From: Sweltsa coloradensis
Taxonomy: Eukaryota > Arthropoda > Insecta > Plecoptera > Chloroperlidae
Assembly (NCBI GenBank): GCA_024449915.1
Contig: JAMZAV010003223.1
Location: 60,750-124,749 of the forward strand
Direction: 5' to 3'
Length of the DNA stretch: 64,000 nucleotides
Shown: one piece after another, positions 1 to 8,886 of the stretch
Numbering within the stretch: the stretch's first letter is position 1
Layout: each line of letters opens with the position of its first letter
The notes under the pieces: generated by a model
What the model saw: only the letters and a program-made list of their open reading frames with translations
What the model was told of the DNA's origin: nothing
Databases searched by the model: none
Made by a program: the position numbers and the translations under genes

Positions 1-538
1 AACGACTCCGATATGCAGACGCTATGCGCCGATATGATGCGCTCTCTAAAATTAGCATCACATCAAAAAACGAAGTAGAAAAAAGAAGCAAAACCAATTA
101 AAATGAAAAGGCACGTTCCCAATCTGTTTTGATGGTTGTCACACAAAATTGTTACAGTCGAAAAGTATAAAGTATGGACTTGATCTACACTTGTAGCAGG
201 GCCAAATGAAAAATCGTTTTATTCTTCGTTCGTTCGTGAACTCTTAGAAGACCAACGACTGTCAGATACCCCCCACCCCTAGATGTATTAGTTTTTAACC
301 AAAACGGGCAAATTTGGGGTCATTTTTACTTCTTTTTTTGGAAAAATCAAAAAATTATTTCCGGAACAAACAAATAAAATGAAAGTGTGGATGAAATTAT
401 ATTTTCAGATTTCGTTCAACGATTAATTTGGCATTGAAAAAAAAAAACTATTGAAAAATTCAGAGATGCACCCCTGTAAAACCCGCACCCACCACTGGCC
501 AACAAGTGGATGTCTACTCCAAAATAATATCAACCCAT
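1..538. other. AT-rich stretch without a recognised gene
   Basis: I see no coding region, RNA gene or element boundary here. The stretch is AT-rich with short homopolymers and runs up to the first HINE-like copy. Confidence 0.4.
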
Positions 539-1300
539 TTGATGACCGTAGTGAGCGAAGCGAAGATTCAATTTTTCTACACTGGAGAAAAAATCCGGAA
601 TGTTTTTCTTTTTTAATTTTTTTCTGTTTGTATTTTTTGTGTTTTTGTTTTAACACGATTCCGGCTAAATTGATACTCCAATTACAAAAAATTTTCTGAA
701 GGCCTTTGAAATCTCTGAAAAGTAGAACTGCCACGATTTTGAGCGAATTCAATAATTATTTCTCATGAAAATCACCATTTTAAGATTTTTTTCAGATTTT
801 TTTTAACAATTTCTTCGACTTATAACACCTACATGCTTTATCCGATTGTAATGATTTTCTCACAGAACCTTAATTTTATGAATAAAGATATTCGTGTGAA
901 ATTAGAGCGTAATCAAAAAATTATTTTTCATGGGAAAATAAAAATTTTACGTGTTTTTTTCTTTTTAAAACAATTCTTTGACTTATAACACCTACATGCT
1001 TTATGCTATTGTAATGATTTTTTCACAGAACCTTAATTTTATGAATTATTAAACTCGTGTTAAATTTGAGCGCAATCGAATAATTATTTATTATGAAAAT
1101 TGCAATTTTTAAAGATTTTTTTCTTTTTAAAAATTACGATTTACTTAAAAAATTAAGTTAATTTTTTAATTTTATTAATTTAATTTAAAAAAATCTTCGA
1201 CTAAATAATGGTTTTTCACAGAACAACAGAAAATCCGCGTAACACAAATGGCAGCTCAATGCACCAATTACGCTCATCCACAACGCGGCGGGTGGGTGTT
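539..1300 (+). mobile_element. HINE-like rolling-circle element, family A, copy 1
   Basis: It starts with a diverged form of the family 5' end (TTGATGACCGTAGTGAGCG; the usual form is TTGGATGAGCGTAGCGAGCG). It continues through the family marker CTACACTGGAGAAAAAA and a T-rich run. Two to three diverged units of about 160 bp follow, each with 'cacctacatgctttat' and 'cacagaacctta'. It ends with CGCTCATCC and a decayed AACGC hairpin near 1280-1300. It has no coding capacity. Confidence 0.7.
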
Positions 1301-1348
1301 TTCCCCGATTTGGTTAGTCAGAAAACACTCCCGTAGGTGTAATTATTA
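1301..1348 (+). repeat. SINE-tail fragment
   Basis: The segment GATTTGGTTAGTC..ACACTCCCGTAGGTGTAATT also occurs at 40620-40665 and inverted at 40704-40758. A related form is at 36650-36680, downstream of a tRNA-like head. It sits between two HINE copies. The assignment as a SINE 3' part rests on those other copies. Confidence 0.45.
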
Positions 1349-2112
1349 TTAATGAGCGTAGCGAGTGAAGCGAAGATTCCATTTCACCACCACTGGAGAA
1401 AAAAATCCGGGAAAGTTTTTTTTCTTCTTTTTTTTTCTTTTTGTATTTTTGGCTGTTTTGTTAACACGATTCCGCTAAACCGATACTCCAATAACAATGA
1501 AATTTTTTTGGAGGCCTTTGAAATCTCTGAACTTAGAACTGCCACGTTTTTGAGCGCAATCGAAAAATTATTTCTCATAAAATCGCAATTTTACGATCTT
1601 TTTCCCATTTCTTTGACTTATAACACCTACATGCTTTATTCCGATTTTTGATTTTGTCACAGAACCATAATTTTACGAATTAAAATAATCTTGTGAAATT
1701 TGATCGCAATCGAAAATTATTTCTTATGAAAATCGAAATTTTACGGGTTTTTTCTTTTTTTCAAACAATTCTTTGACTTATTACACCTACATGCTTTATT
1801 CCAATTGTAATGATTTTTTTTTCAGAACCTTTAATTTTTTTGAATTAATAAAATTCGTGTGAAATTTGAGCGCAATCGAATAATATTTCTTATGTAAATC
1901 GCAATTTACGATTTTTTTCTTTTTTTCCCAAATTTAAAATTAATTTAAAAAAAATTAAATTTAAGTTTTTTTAAATTTAAATTAATTTTAAAAATTTCAA
2001 CTTAGTCATGATTTTTTCACAGAACAACAGAAAATCCCGAAACACATGGCAGCTCAATTGCACCCCTTACGCTCATCCAACAACGCGGCGGGACTTAAGC
2101 GTTTTTTCCTCG
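1349..2112 (+). mobile_element. HINE-like element, family A, copy 2
   Basis: The 5' end (TTAATGAGCGTAGCGAGTG) is slightly decayed. The body has the usual repeated 160-bp units. The 3' end is well preserved: TACGCTCATCCAA, then AACGC(loop)GCGTT, then a T-run and CCTCG (consensus CCTAG). The next copy begins three bases further on. Confidence 0.75.
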
Positions 2113-2115
2113 TTA

Positions 2116-2917
2116 TTGGATGAGCGTAGCGAGCGAAGCGAAGATTTCATTTCACTACACTGGAGAAAAAAATCCGTTTTTTTCCCCTTTTTCTTCTATT
2201 TTGTGTGTGTTTGTTAACAAAATTCCGGCTAAACCCAAAACACTAATTGCAATGAAATTTTTCTGGAGGCCTTCGAAAACTCTGAACTTAGAACTGCCAA
2301 CGTTTTTGAGCGCAATCGAAAAATTATTTCTCATAAAAAACGCAATTTTAAAGATTTTTTTTCGATTTTTTTTTAAAAATATTTTCGAACTAAACACCTA
2401 CTACACTACCTAACCCCCTTTTCCGATTGTAATGTTTTTTTCACAAAGAACCTTAATTTTATAAATTTTTATATTTGTGTGAAATTTGAGCGCAACCGAA
2501 AATAATTTTTCATGAAAAACTTTATTTTACGATTTTTTAAAACAATCTTTGAATTATAACACCCAAATGCTTTATCCGATTGTTGTGATTTTTTCATAGT
2601 ACCTTAATTTTATGAATAAATATATTCGTGTGAATTTGAGCGCAATCCAAAAATAACTTTTCAAAAGAAAATCGCAATTTTACGTTTTTTATTTCTTTAT
2701 TTTACATTTATTCGAATTATAACGTCTACATGCTTTATCAGATTGTAATGATTTTTATACAGAACCTTAATTTATGAAATTTAAAACATAGGTGTGAAAT
2801 TTGAGCGTAATCGAAAAATAAATTTTTATGAAAAACGTAATTATAACGCTTTTTTCGCTTAAAAAACTTACGCTCATCCAACAACGCGCCTGAAAAAGCG
2901 TTTGCGAAACATACTAG
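2116..2917 (+). mobile_element. HINE-like element, copy 3, with the alternative 3' end
   Basis: The 5' end is canonical (TTGGATGAGCGTAGCGAGCG). The 3' end is the second type seen in this window: ACGCTCATCCAACAACGCG, a short loop, GCGTTTGCGAA, then ACTAG followed by T. The same end type closes copies at 55681 and 58468, so 3' ends are exchanged between subfamilies. Confidence 0.75.
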
Positions 2918-2921
2918 TTTA

Positions 2922-3160
2922 CTACAATTCAGAAAAAAAAAAAAGTCGCCCCAACCAGGATTCAAACCACAAGGTCACCCACAGTCCAGGAGAGCATCTT
3001 ACCATGCCCTTCAGATGTATAATGCAACTAAATATTCATAGATTAACATTTCCCGTCCTGATGGTCTAGTAGTTACGACGCTCACCTGGAGTGTGGGAGA
3101 CCCGTGGGTTTGAATCCGGTTGGGGCGGACTTTTTTAATTTCTGAATTGAAAATTAATAG
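2922..3160. repeat. Inverted pair of tRNA-derived SINE heads
   Basis: Two tRNA-like segments face away from each other, one on the - strand at about 2945-3012 and one on the + strand at about 3055-3130. The + copy has a box-A-like TGGTCTAGTAGTTA and the anticodon stem-loop CTCAC-CTGGAGT-GTGGG (triplet GGA). Its box B is GGTTTGAATCC, and GTTGGGGCGGAC closes the acceptor region. Both continue into the same 'tttctgaatt' body. The acceptor stems are imperfect, so these are SINEs and not functional tRNA genes. Confidence 0.65.
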
Positions 3161-3825
3161 TATTATTACATCTTAGACGACATTGAGTGCCAGCAATAAT
3201 TGAAAACGACACAAAATTAATGTTTAAGATGAGCAGGTTCCCATATCGGTATAATTTTGCAGTTATTTATATTAAGTATGCAAAATAAAAGATATTATAC
3301 ATTTATGTGTATTTGGGGTCTACCCACGCAGCTACACAGTTACTGTTAAGTAATGAAAACTATGGTGTAAGTTCTCCCAAAACCAATTCTTTATCAACTT
3401 CAACTATGAATAAAATTGTCACAATAAAATCAATGCATATTGAAACAGTGCTTTTTCAATGCCGACATGATAAAATTGCAACATTTTCGAGCGAATGAGA
3501 CGTTAAGCAATATCTAATCAATCGAATATTGCTAATGATTTATTTTTATCCCCGCACCCCCACCCACCACCAACATTTGGGAATTTATGGTTTCACCTCG
3601 AGCAAAGTACAGCCCCCTTTGCAACGTGTGCGACCGAACAAAAACATCGTGCGGGCGTTAGGAGACAGGGCCTAAGAAGACTTTTAGTCTTCTAAAGCCC
3701 GGACCGGTTTGTCTTCTTAGCCCCGCTTCGCAACGTGTAGCACAACCGTCGGTCACAGGGGCTTAAAAGCCAAAAAAAGGTCCAGGGGCTTAGGAGACAG
3801 GGGCTTAGAAGCCGACACCTATTAG
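3161..3825. other. Non-coding stretch with GGGGCTTAG repeats
   Basis: No gene is recognised. Between about 3655 and 3805 the motif 'aGGGGCTTAGgAGaC' recurs in direct and partly inverted form, with the hairpin AGAAGACTTTTAGTCTTCT at 3675-3693. It may be the remnant of a small foldback element, but I found no clean ends. Confidence 0.35.
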
Positions 3826-4045
3826 TATTACATATAAAAAATTTAAATTTAAAAAGTACAATGTCAATAAATGACTACTGAACATTAGGGGGGGCTACTA
3901 CAGATTAAAAAAGGTTAAAATAATACAGAGAGGCATATTCAATAAATGTCTACTGTACATTACTACAACAGATTATAGAAGGATAAAATAATACAGAGGG
4001 GAATATTTACAATAGTAGCCTACAAATAGGCCTATACAAGATCAC

Positions 4046-4555
4046 GGTAAAACTACCGTATGGGGTACCCCGCTTCGCGCGCAAATTTTTCAACGAATAC
4101 TGCCAACCGCGTAACAACAAGTATCCCCAACCAACTTTTTCCCGATGAAAAACACTGAAAAATACTGCACCTACAACACCTTTAACGTCGCTATTTTAAA
4201 TATAAAGGAGTTTCAACGCTAAATAAATGTTAAAATACTGCACCTACAACACCTTTAACGTCGCTATTTTAAATATAGGCCTAAAGGAGTTTCAACGCAA
4301 AAGGTGTTTAAACTTTAAAGTAAATAACGGCGTGTGATTGACAAAAGAGCAATAATTTCTCGTCATCGGTCACAATTTGATTAAATTCCGCGATGGTGAA
4401 CTCACAACCGGAGCAATCCATATTTTGATCGATTACAGCCGGCGCGCGACGTGTTGTTTTCAATGTAGTTACTATCGCATTGTGTAAGTTGGCTGCAGTA
4501 GTGATGCGCGCGCACGTCGGTTTGAACCGGGGTACCTTATACGGTAGTATTACCC
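4046..4555. mobile_element. 510-bp MITE with 8-bp target duplication (hAT/P-like)
   Basis: The flanks are identical 8-mers, AAGATCAC at 4038-4045 and 4556-4563. The terminal inverted repeats are GGTAAAACTACCGTATGG on the left and GGGTAATACTACCGTATA on the inverted right end, both running on into GGTACCCC. There is no transposase. The 8-bp duplication fits hAT, P or Merlin; the termini are not diagnostic. It is inserted in the 3' region of the LINE. Confidence 0.9.
4159..4298. repeat. Tandem duplication inside the MITE
   Basis: A segment of 61 bp (4159-4219) recurs as 67 bp (4232-4298). By eye the two copies are identical except for one 6-bp insertion, GGCCTA at 4278-4283. It turns the TA of AAATATAAAGG into TAGGCCTA. 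Confidence 0.9.
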
Positions 4556-4610
4556 AAGATCACTATTACAGATTAAAAGGTTGATACCAGCCAGAGACTG
4601 AGGCCAATGT

Positions 4611-5924
4611 TCAGTCCCCCCAGCTGTAGAATTCTGACAATGAGTAGAATTCTTTATCCAGCAACCATGCCTTAACCTCCCATTTAAAGGAGCTTCTCTC
4701 AATGTTGGCTTTGATGCCCTCAGGCAGATGGTTATATACTTTTTTACCTGCTTGAATAGGATCATTCATACTTATTTTAAGTCTACACTTATGCAGGTGC
4801 AGGTCCTTCTTTTGCCTTGTATTGTGATCATGAAAGCTTTCATTTCTTGGGAAGTATTGGGGATTGTCACTCACAAAGTTTGCAATTTCGAGGATATAGA
4901 GGCAAGCTACTGTCAGTATTCCCTGTGACCTGAACACGTTTCTACATGATGCTCTATAATGCAGGTGGGCAATAATTCTTACAGCTCTCTTCTGCAGTCG
5001 AAAGACTGATGTTACACTAGTTGCATTACCCCAAAACATAATACCGTATTGAATTATTGATTGGCAGAATGCAAAATATACCATTTTGGCCACATGTGGG
5101 TTACAACGCTTTATCACATTACTCAGAACAAAGCAAGAAGTGCTCAACCTGCCACACATCTTATTCACATGTTCAGCCCATTTTAGCTTGTAGTCCAACA
5201 CCAGTCCAAGGAATGCTGCATGCTCCACTGGTGTGAGACTTTCTCCCTCATAATTAAAAGGCTCCTGCAGAAGATCTCCCTTTGTTTGAAAAGATAGAAT
5301 CTGAGTTTTGGCACAATTAAGTTTTAGTTTATTGGCCTCAAACTACTCAATTAGTGCTTGGAGAATTTCTAGGAATTTAGCTTCCAGGCCTATAGGCCTA
5401 CTACTTAGAGCTCTAATTATCACACTCGTGTCGTCCGCAAAGAGAATCACCAGCCCATAAGGGACGTTACCTGGTAGATCGTTAACATAAATAATAAAAA
5501 ACACCGGTCCAAGGATCGACCCCTGAGGTACCCCATGTCTGACTACTCTCCAAGGCGAGAGAACTGCCGAGACGCCTTTGCCTATTGAAACCCTCTGCTT
5601 CCTATTCAATAAGTAAGATTTGATCCAGGAAAGGCTCAACCCTCGCAACCCTATATGTTCGAGTTTACTAATTAATAGGCTGTGGTCAATAGTGTCGAAG
5701 GCTTTGGAGAGGTCGCACATGATTGAGCCTACTGCCTCCCTCTCTTCCAGAGCTAGTTGAACAGCGTGTGTTAGTTGAAAGACAGCTGATTTAATAGAGT
5801 GCCCCTCCCTAAAACCGTGTGGCATTCTGAGAGAGGGTTGTATTTTCCCAAGAATTTGTTGAGCTGTTTCAGGAACAACAAACTTCTCAACAAACTTCCT
5901 AGGTAGTAGCCCTACCTGCCCCAC
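4611..5924 (-). pseudogene. LINE reverse transcriptase, fossil
   Basis: The translation shows the usual non-LTR RT blocks in order. A REGHSI block precedes the metal-binding region CDLSKAFDTIDHSLL. HGVPQGSILGPVFFIIYVND follows, and the catalytic box is LFADDTS (FADD form). After an in-frame TAG at about 5340-5342 the same frame continues to 4611 with thumb and C-terminal sequence (AAFLGLVLDYKLKWAEHV, FWGNATSV, LQKRAVRII). That nonsense codon and the missing N-terminal endonuclease show it is dead. The block order and C-terminal style fit the Jockey/CR1 group of LINEs, but I cannot place it in a named clade. The RT segment contains two GGCCTA palindromes (5386-5401) that read as an extra RPIGL peptide and may be insertions. 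Confidence 0.85.
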
Positions 5925-5997
5925 TGTAATAAATGAGTGAAGTCATGGACCTACTAGACCTATAGGCCTAGCCTACCCTGGATTTCTAGGGTACTAA

Positions 5998-7573
5998 GGG
6001 TGCGTCTGTAATCGACTTTTTGAGCGAGTCTGCTTGGCTAAGTCGACTCGTTAGCCGGAAGTCACGTGATGAAGTTGGCGTCGAAATGTCACAAGTAGAC
6101 ATCGGTCGTCTACTTGGCTAGCACCCGAGCGTAGTCGCCGAAAGTGTATGCTTTGAGCCTACTTCGCCTACTTTAAGATGGCCGAATGCGAAGAAGTGAA
6201 ATGCAAGCAGGATTGTAATTAATTAATTTAAATTGTTCCTAGGATCTTATATTTAATGAATTATTTTCTTACCACGTAGAAAATTAGCAGTGTCAGGAAT
6301 TCAAACAACTAAATGCATGTTTTAGGCCAAGGGCCTAGGCCTAGGCCTAGCCTGAGCTAGACCTCAGACCCCAGCCAAACAGGGTTGCCAGATATATGAG
6401 CGCTGATGTCGCCGCGGCAACTTTTGAAGTCGCCCAAATGTCGCCCAATCTGGCGCGGCGGCCCAAATGGGGGGGAACGCCCCAGAATTGCCCCGCAGGG
6501 CGTTTTTTTTTTTTCATGTTTTTTAAAAGGTGTATTTTTGACTCTACAGAAATATTGGAGAATTTAAGGGAGTATATTTATGGGTATATTTACTAGGCAC
6601 AATAGATTAAATTAAAGATTAAAAACTCTATAATCAAAAATAAAATATATTCTGTACCCACGTGCTGAAACGATAATCTTGTAAAATCGGAGCCACTAAA
6701 ATGATAAACAACACCACCAACAGTTCGACACAACTTCACGTACGCGCACGTGCGGTCAAAAAACAACTGAGCTTCTGTATAAAAGATCTATCTGCTTGGC
6801 CTTCCTGCCTCCTCGACATTCCACCCCTATTGTCTTGTATCCTGATGTGACATTTAACCAAACAAAACGCCACGGGCCGGGCAAAATGTAGTCGGTTAAT
6901 GAGTATTCTGTATGACTTACCTAATATTTAAATTACAAAATACTATTTATCAATGGAATAATTTCTGATTATTTGTGTTTAAAGCAAGCTGTAGATTGAG
7001 AAATTTTTGGAAAGTTTGGATTTTCGTGAAGTAGCCCATTTCGGCGACAGGCGACTTCCGAAATATTTTGGTCGCTAAAAACTTTGCTTGGTCGCCCAAA
7101 CGGCGACAAATCGCCCAATGTGGCAACACTGCAGCCAAAATCTAGCATTTTGAATGTTTTGTGATATAGTTTGATGACTTTAAATTTATTTTTAACTTCT
7201 TGTCCTTGGCCAAGGAGCAGGAGGTTATGCTAGGCCTAGGCCCTATGACAAGCCAAAAACGAGAGATACAACGCACATGGACTAACAAACACAAGAAAGT
7301 TTGTTTGTTTACTAATTTAAAAAAAGACTCAAGCTACCGCCTTCTCGTGGGTGGGTTTTGAGAGCGACTTAAAAATGTATGTCCGTTAAGTAGGCAGTTG
7401 GAAGCCATGATAAGCAGGCTTTGAGTAGTTGTTGACAAAATCATTGAGTAGGCAAGGTGTAAGCAGGCTAGCATAGAGCAGGCAAGTTGCTAGCACAGAG
7501 CAGGCAAGTTGCTAGCATAGAGCAGGCAAGTTTTTACTAGGGTAGCAGTCGAAAAACGATTACAGACGTACCC
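5998..7573. mobile_element. Harbinger-type DNA transposon relic, 1576 bp
   Basis: The ends are GGGTGCGTCTGTAATCGAC on the left and, inverted, GGGTACGTCTGTAATCG on the right. They are flanked by TAA on both sides (5995-5997 and 7574-7576). A 3-bp TAA duplication with GGG-starting termini is typical of PIF/Harbinger. The body has no intact transposase and contains the nested hAT element 6380-7131. Near 7420-7530 a 'agagcaggcaagttgctagcat' unit is repeated about three times in tandem, and subterminal sequences on the left mirror it. Confidence 0.8.
6380..7131. mobile_element. hAT MITE nested in the Harbinger element
   Basis: The termini are CAGGGTTGCCAGAT on the left and, inverted, CAGTGTTGCCACAT on the right. 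An exact 8-bp target duplication, CAGCCAAA, flanks it (6372-6379 and 7132-7139). Internal subterminal repeats contain 'gtcgccca' and 'ggcgac' several times on both sides. There is no coding region. Confidence 0.9.
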
Positions 7574-8471
7574 TAACCTAGGGCCTACGGCTTTGGGACT
7601 AGGGCTAGGGTAGCAAACATAGTGTAAAGAGTAGGGCATAGGCTTAGTTAATAGCCTTGTTTACATGGAGAACTGAGTACGGAGTTGAGTACGGTTTGTG
7701 GTCTCAGTACCTCATGTAAACACATCAGGTAGGGCCTACCAGTTGGGTTCGGTCCGACAAAATGGTGCGACCAAACCGAAATACCGTACTGATTACAAAC
7801 ATGTACACAGTTTCTTGTAGGAAACCGAACTGAATGAACATGAACTGTGGCTTTTTAGCTTGGTTTGGGCAATCGCCGTAATATAGTGTTGATGCTGCAT
7901 CGAATGTTGGGTTGGCCTACTCGACATGTAGCCCCTAAACGCTTCAAGGACATTGGAACCGTACTTAAATTTCAGTACAGTACTGGACCCAGTCCTCCAA
8001 TTTGGTAAAAGTGAAGGGTTAGCTACTCAGTGATGTTTTTAACCCTTTTTTTTGTTGAAAAAACACAAGCACACATAAACTGAAACACAAAACAACACTT
8101 AATGACACTAAAAACACGTAACAAACATCCACCATCACTTCCACACACCGCCATCTTCGAACTCAAATCCAGCTTAAACCAGTGCTTTCAACTAGGCCTA
8201 CCCCTACTATTAATTCCAAAATGAAATATTCAATGCACAACTGAATGGGGAGCGTTGCCCCCACCCCCCACCGGGGCTCTGCCCCTGGACCCCAGCTCAA
8301 ACCTAACAACAAAACCACACTCACAAAATTCCAATGAATCTCTAACACAGGAAAACCAGTCAATCCCCCAAAATTACAAAGGCTTTTTTTTAGTTGCCAG
8401 ATCACCATAAAATTCTGGTCTCACTAAGTAGCCTACCTACCGTAACCCTTCACAATTAGGTACCCTCAATT
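7574..8471. other. Non-coding stretch
   Basis: No gene or clean element end is recognised. Around 7665-7990 the motifs 'gagtacgg' and 'agtactg/cagtac' recur in both orientations, suggesting an old MITE, but I could not find its borders. Confidence 0.3.
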
Positions 8472-8543
8472 TATGTTAACGATATTGCAAAGGGGATCGG
8501 TGTTGGGGTGAGGCTGTTCGGGGATGATTGTGTCATCTACACT
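8472..8543 (+). pseudogene. Reverse-transcriptase relic, 24 codons
   Basis: The frame reads YVNDIAKGIGVGVRLFGDDC and then VIYT. This matches the catalytic block of LINE reverse transcriptases (Y-IND-...-RLFADD). The alanine of FADD is glycine here. Sequence on both sides no longer fits an RT, so only this scrap survives. Confidence 0.6.
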
Positions 8544-8631
8544 ATTTTTTATTTATTTTATTTAGGCCTAAGTAATCCTTCTACAGTGTTCACTCATATG
8601 CACATCATCATATACACATGCGGGTATTACA

Positions 8632-8699
8632 GGGTACCGGTAACTAATAACTAAGGGATGCTAGACAATGTCCGCAGCATCCCTTATTAGCTACCCTGT
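8632..8699. repeat. 68-bp hairpin
   Basis: The left arm runs CAGGGTAccGGTAACTAATA..AAGGGATGCT. The right arm, AGCATCCCTTATTAG..CTACCCTG, folds back on it. The loop is about 13 bases. It may be a tiny foldback element; no target duplication was recognised. Confidence 0.55.
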
Positions 8700-8886
8700 A
8701 GATGGGTAATATGGGGATCCTGGGCTTTTGGGTAGGCTAATTACTAATAGAAATGGCATGATCAGCCTAGGGCTAAATGTAAATGTGTCAGATTTGCCAA
8801 AAGAGGGGACCATGTTTTGGGTGGTGAGGGGTATGAGATCATGGGTAGAGAGGAGAGACCTTGAGAGGGTGGTTACTGGTCAGCAT

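Larger units (their letters stand above)
3826..5940 (-). mobile_element. 5'-truncated non-LTR retrotransposon (LINE), split by a MITE
   Basis: The reverse-transcriptase region and C-terminal part read on the - strand from about 5924 to 4611, followed by a 3' region down to about 3826. The 3' region holds a roughly 75-bp motif in two tandem, diverged copies ('caataaatg.ctactg.acatta', 'aaaataatacagag'). The element lacks its 5' end (no endonuclease domain). A 510-bp MITE (4046-4555) with 8-bp target duplications interrupts the 3' part. The exact 3' boundary is estimated. Confidence 0.8.
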
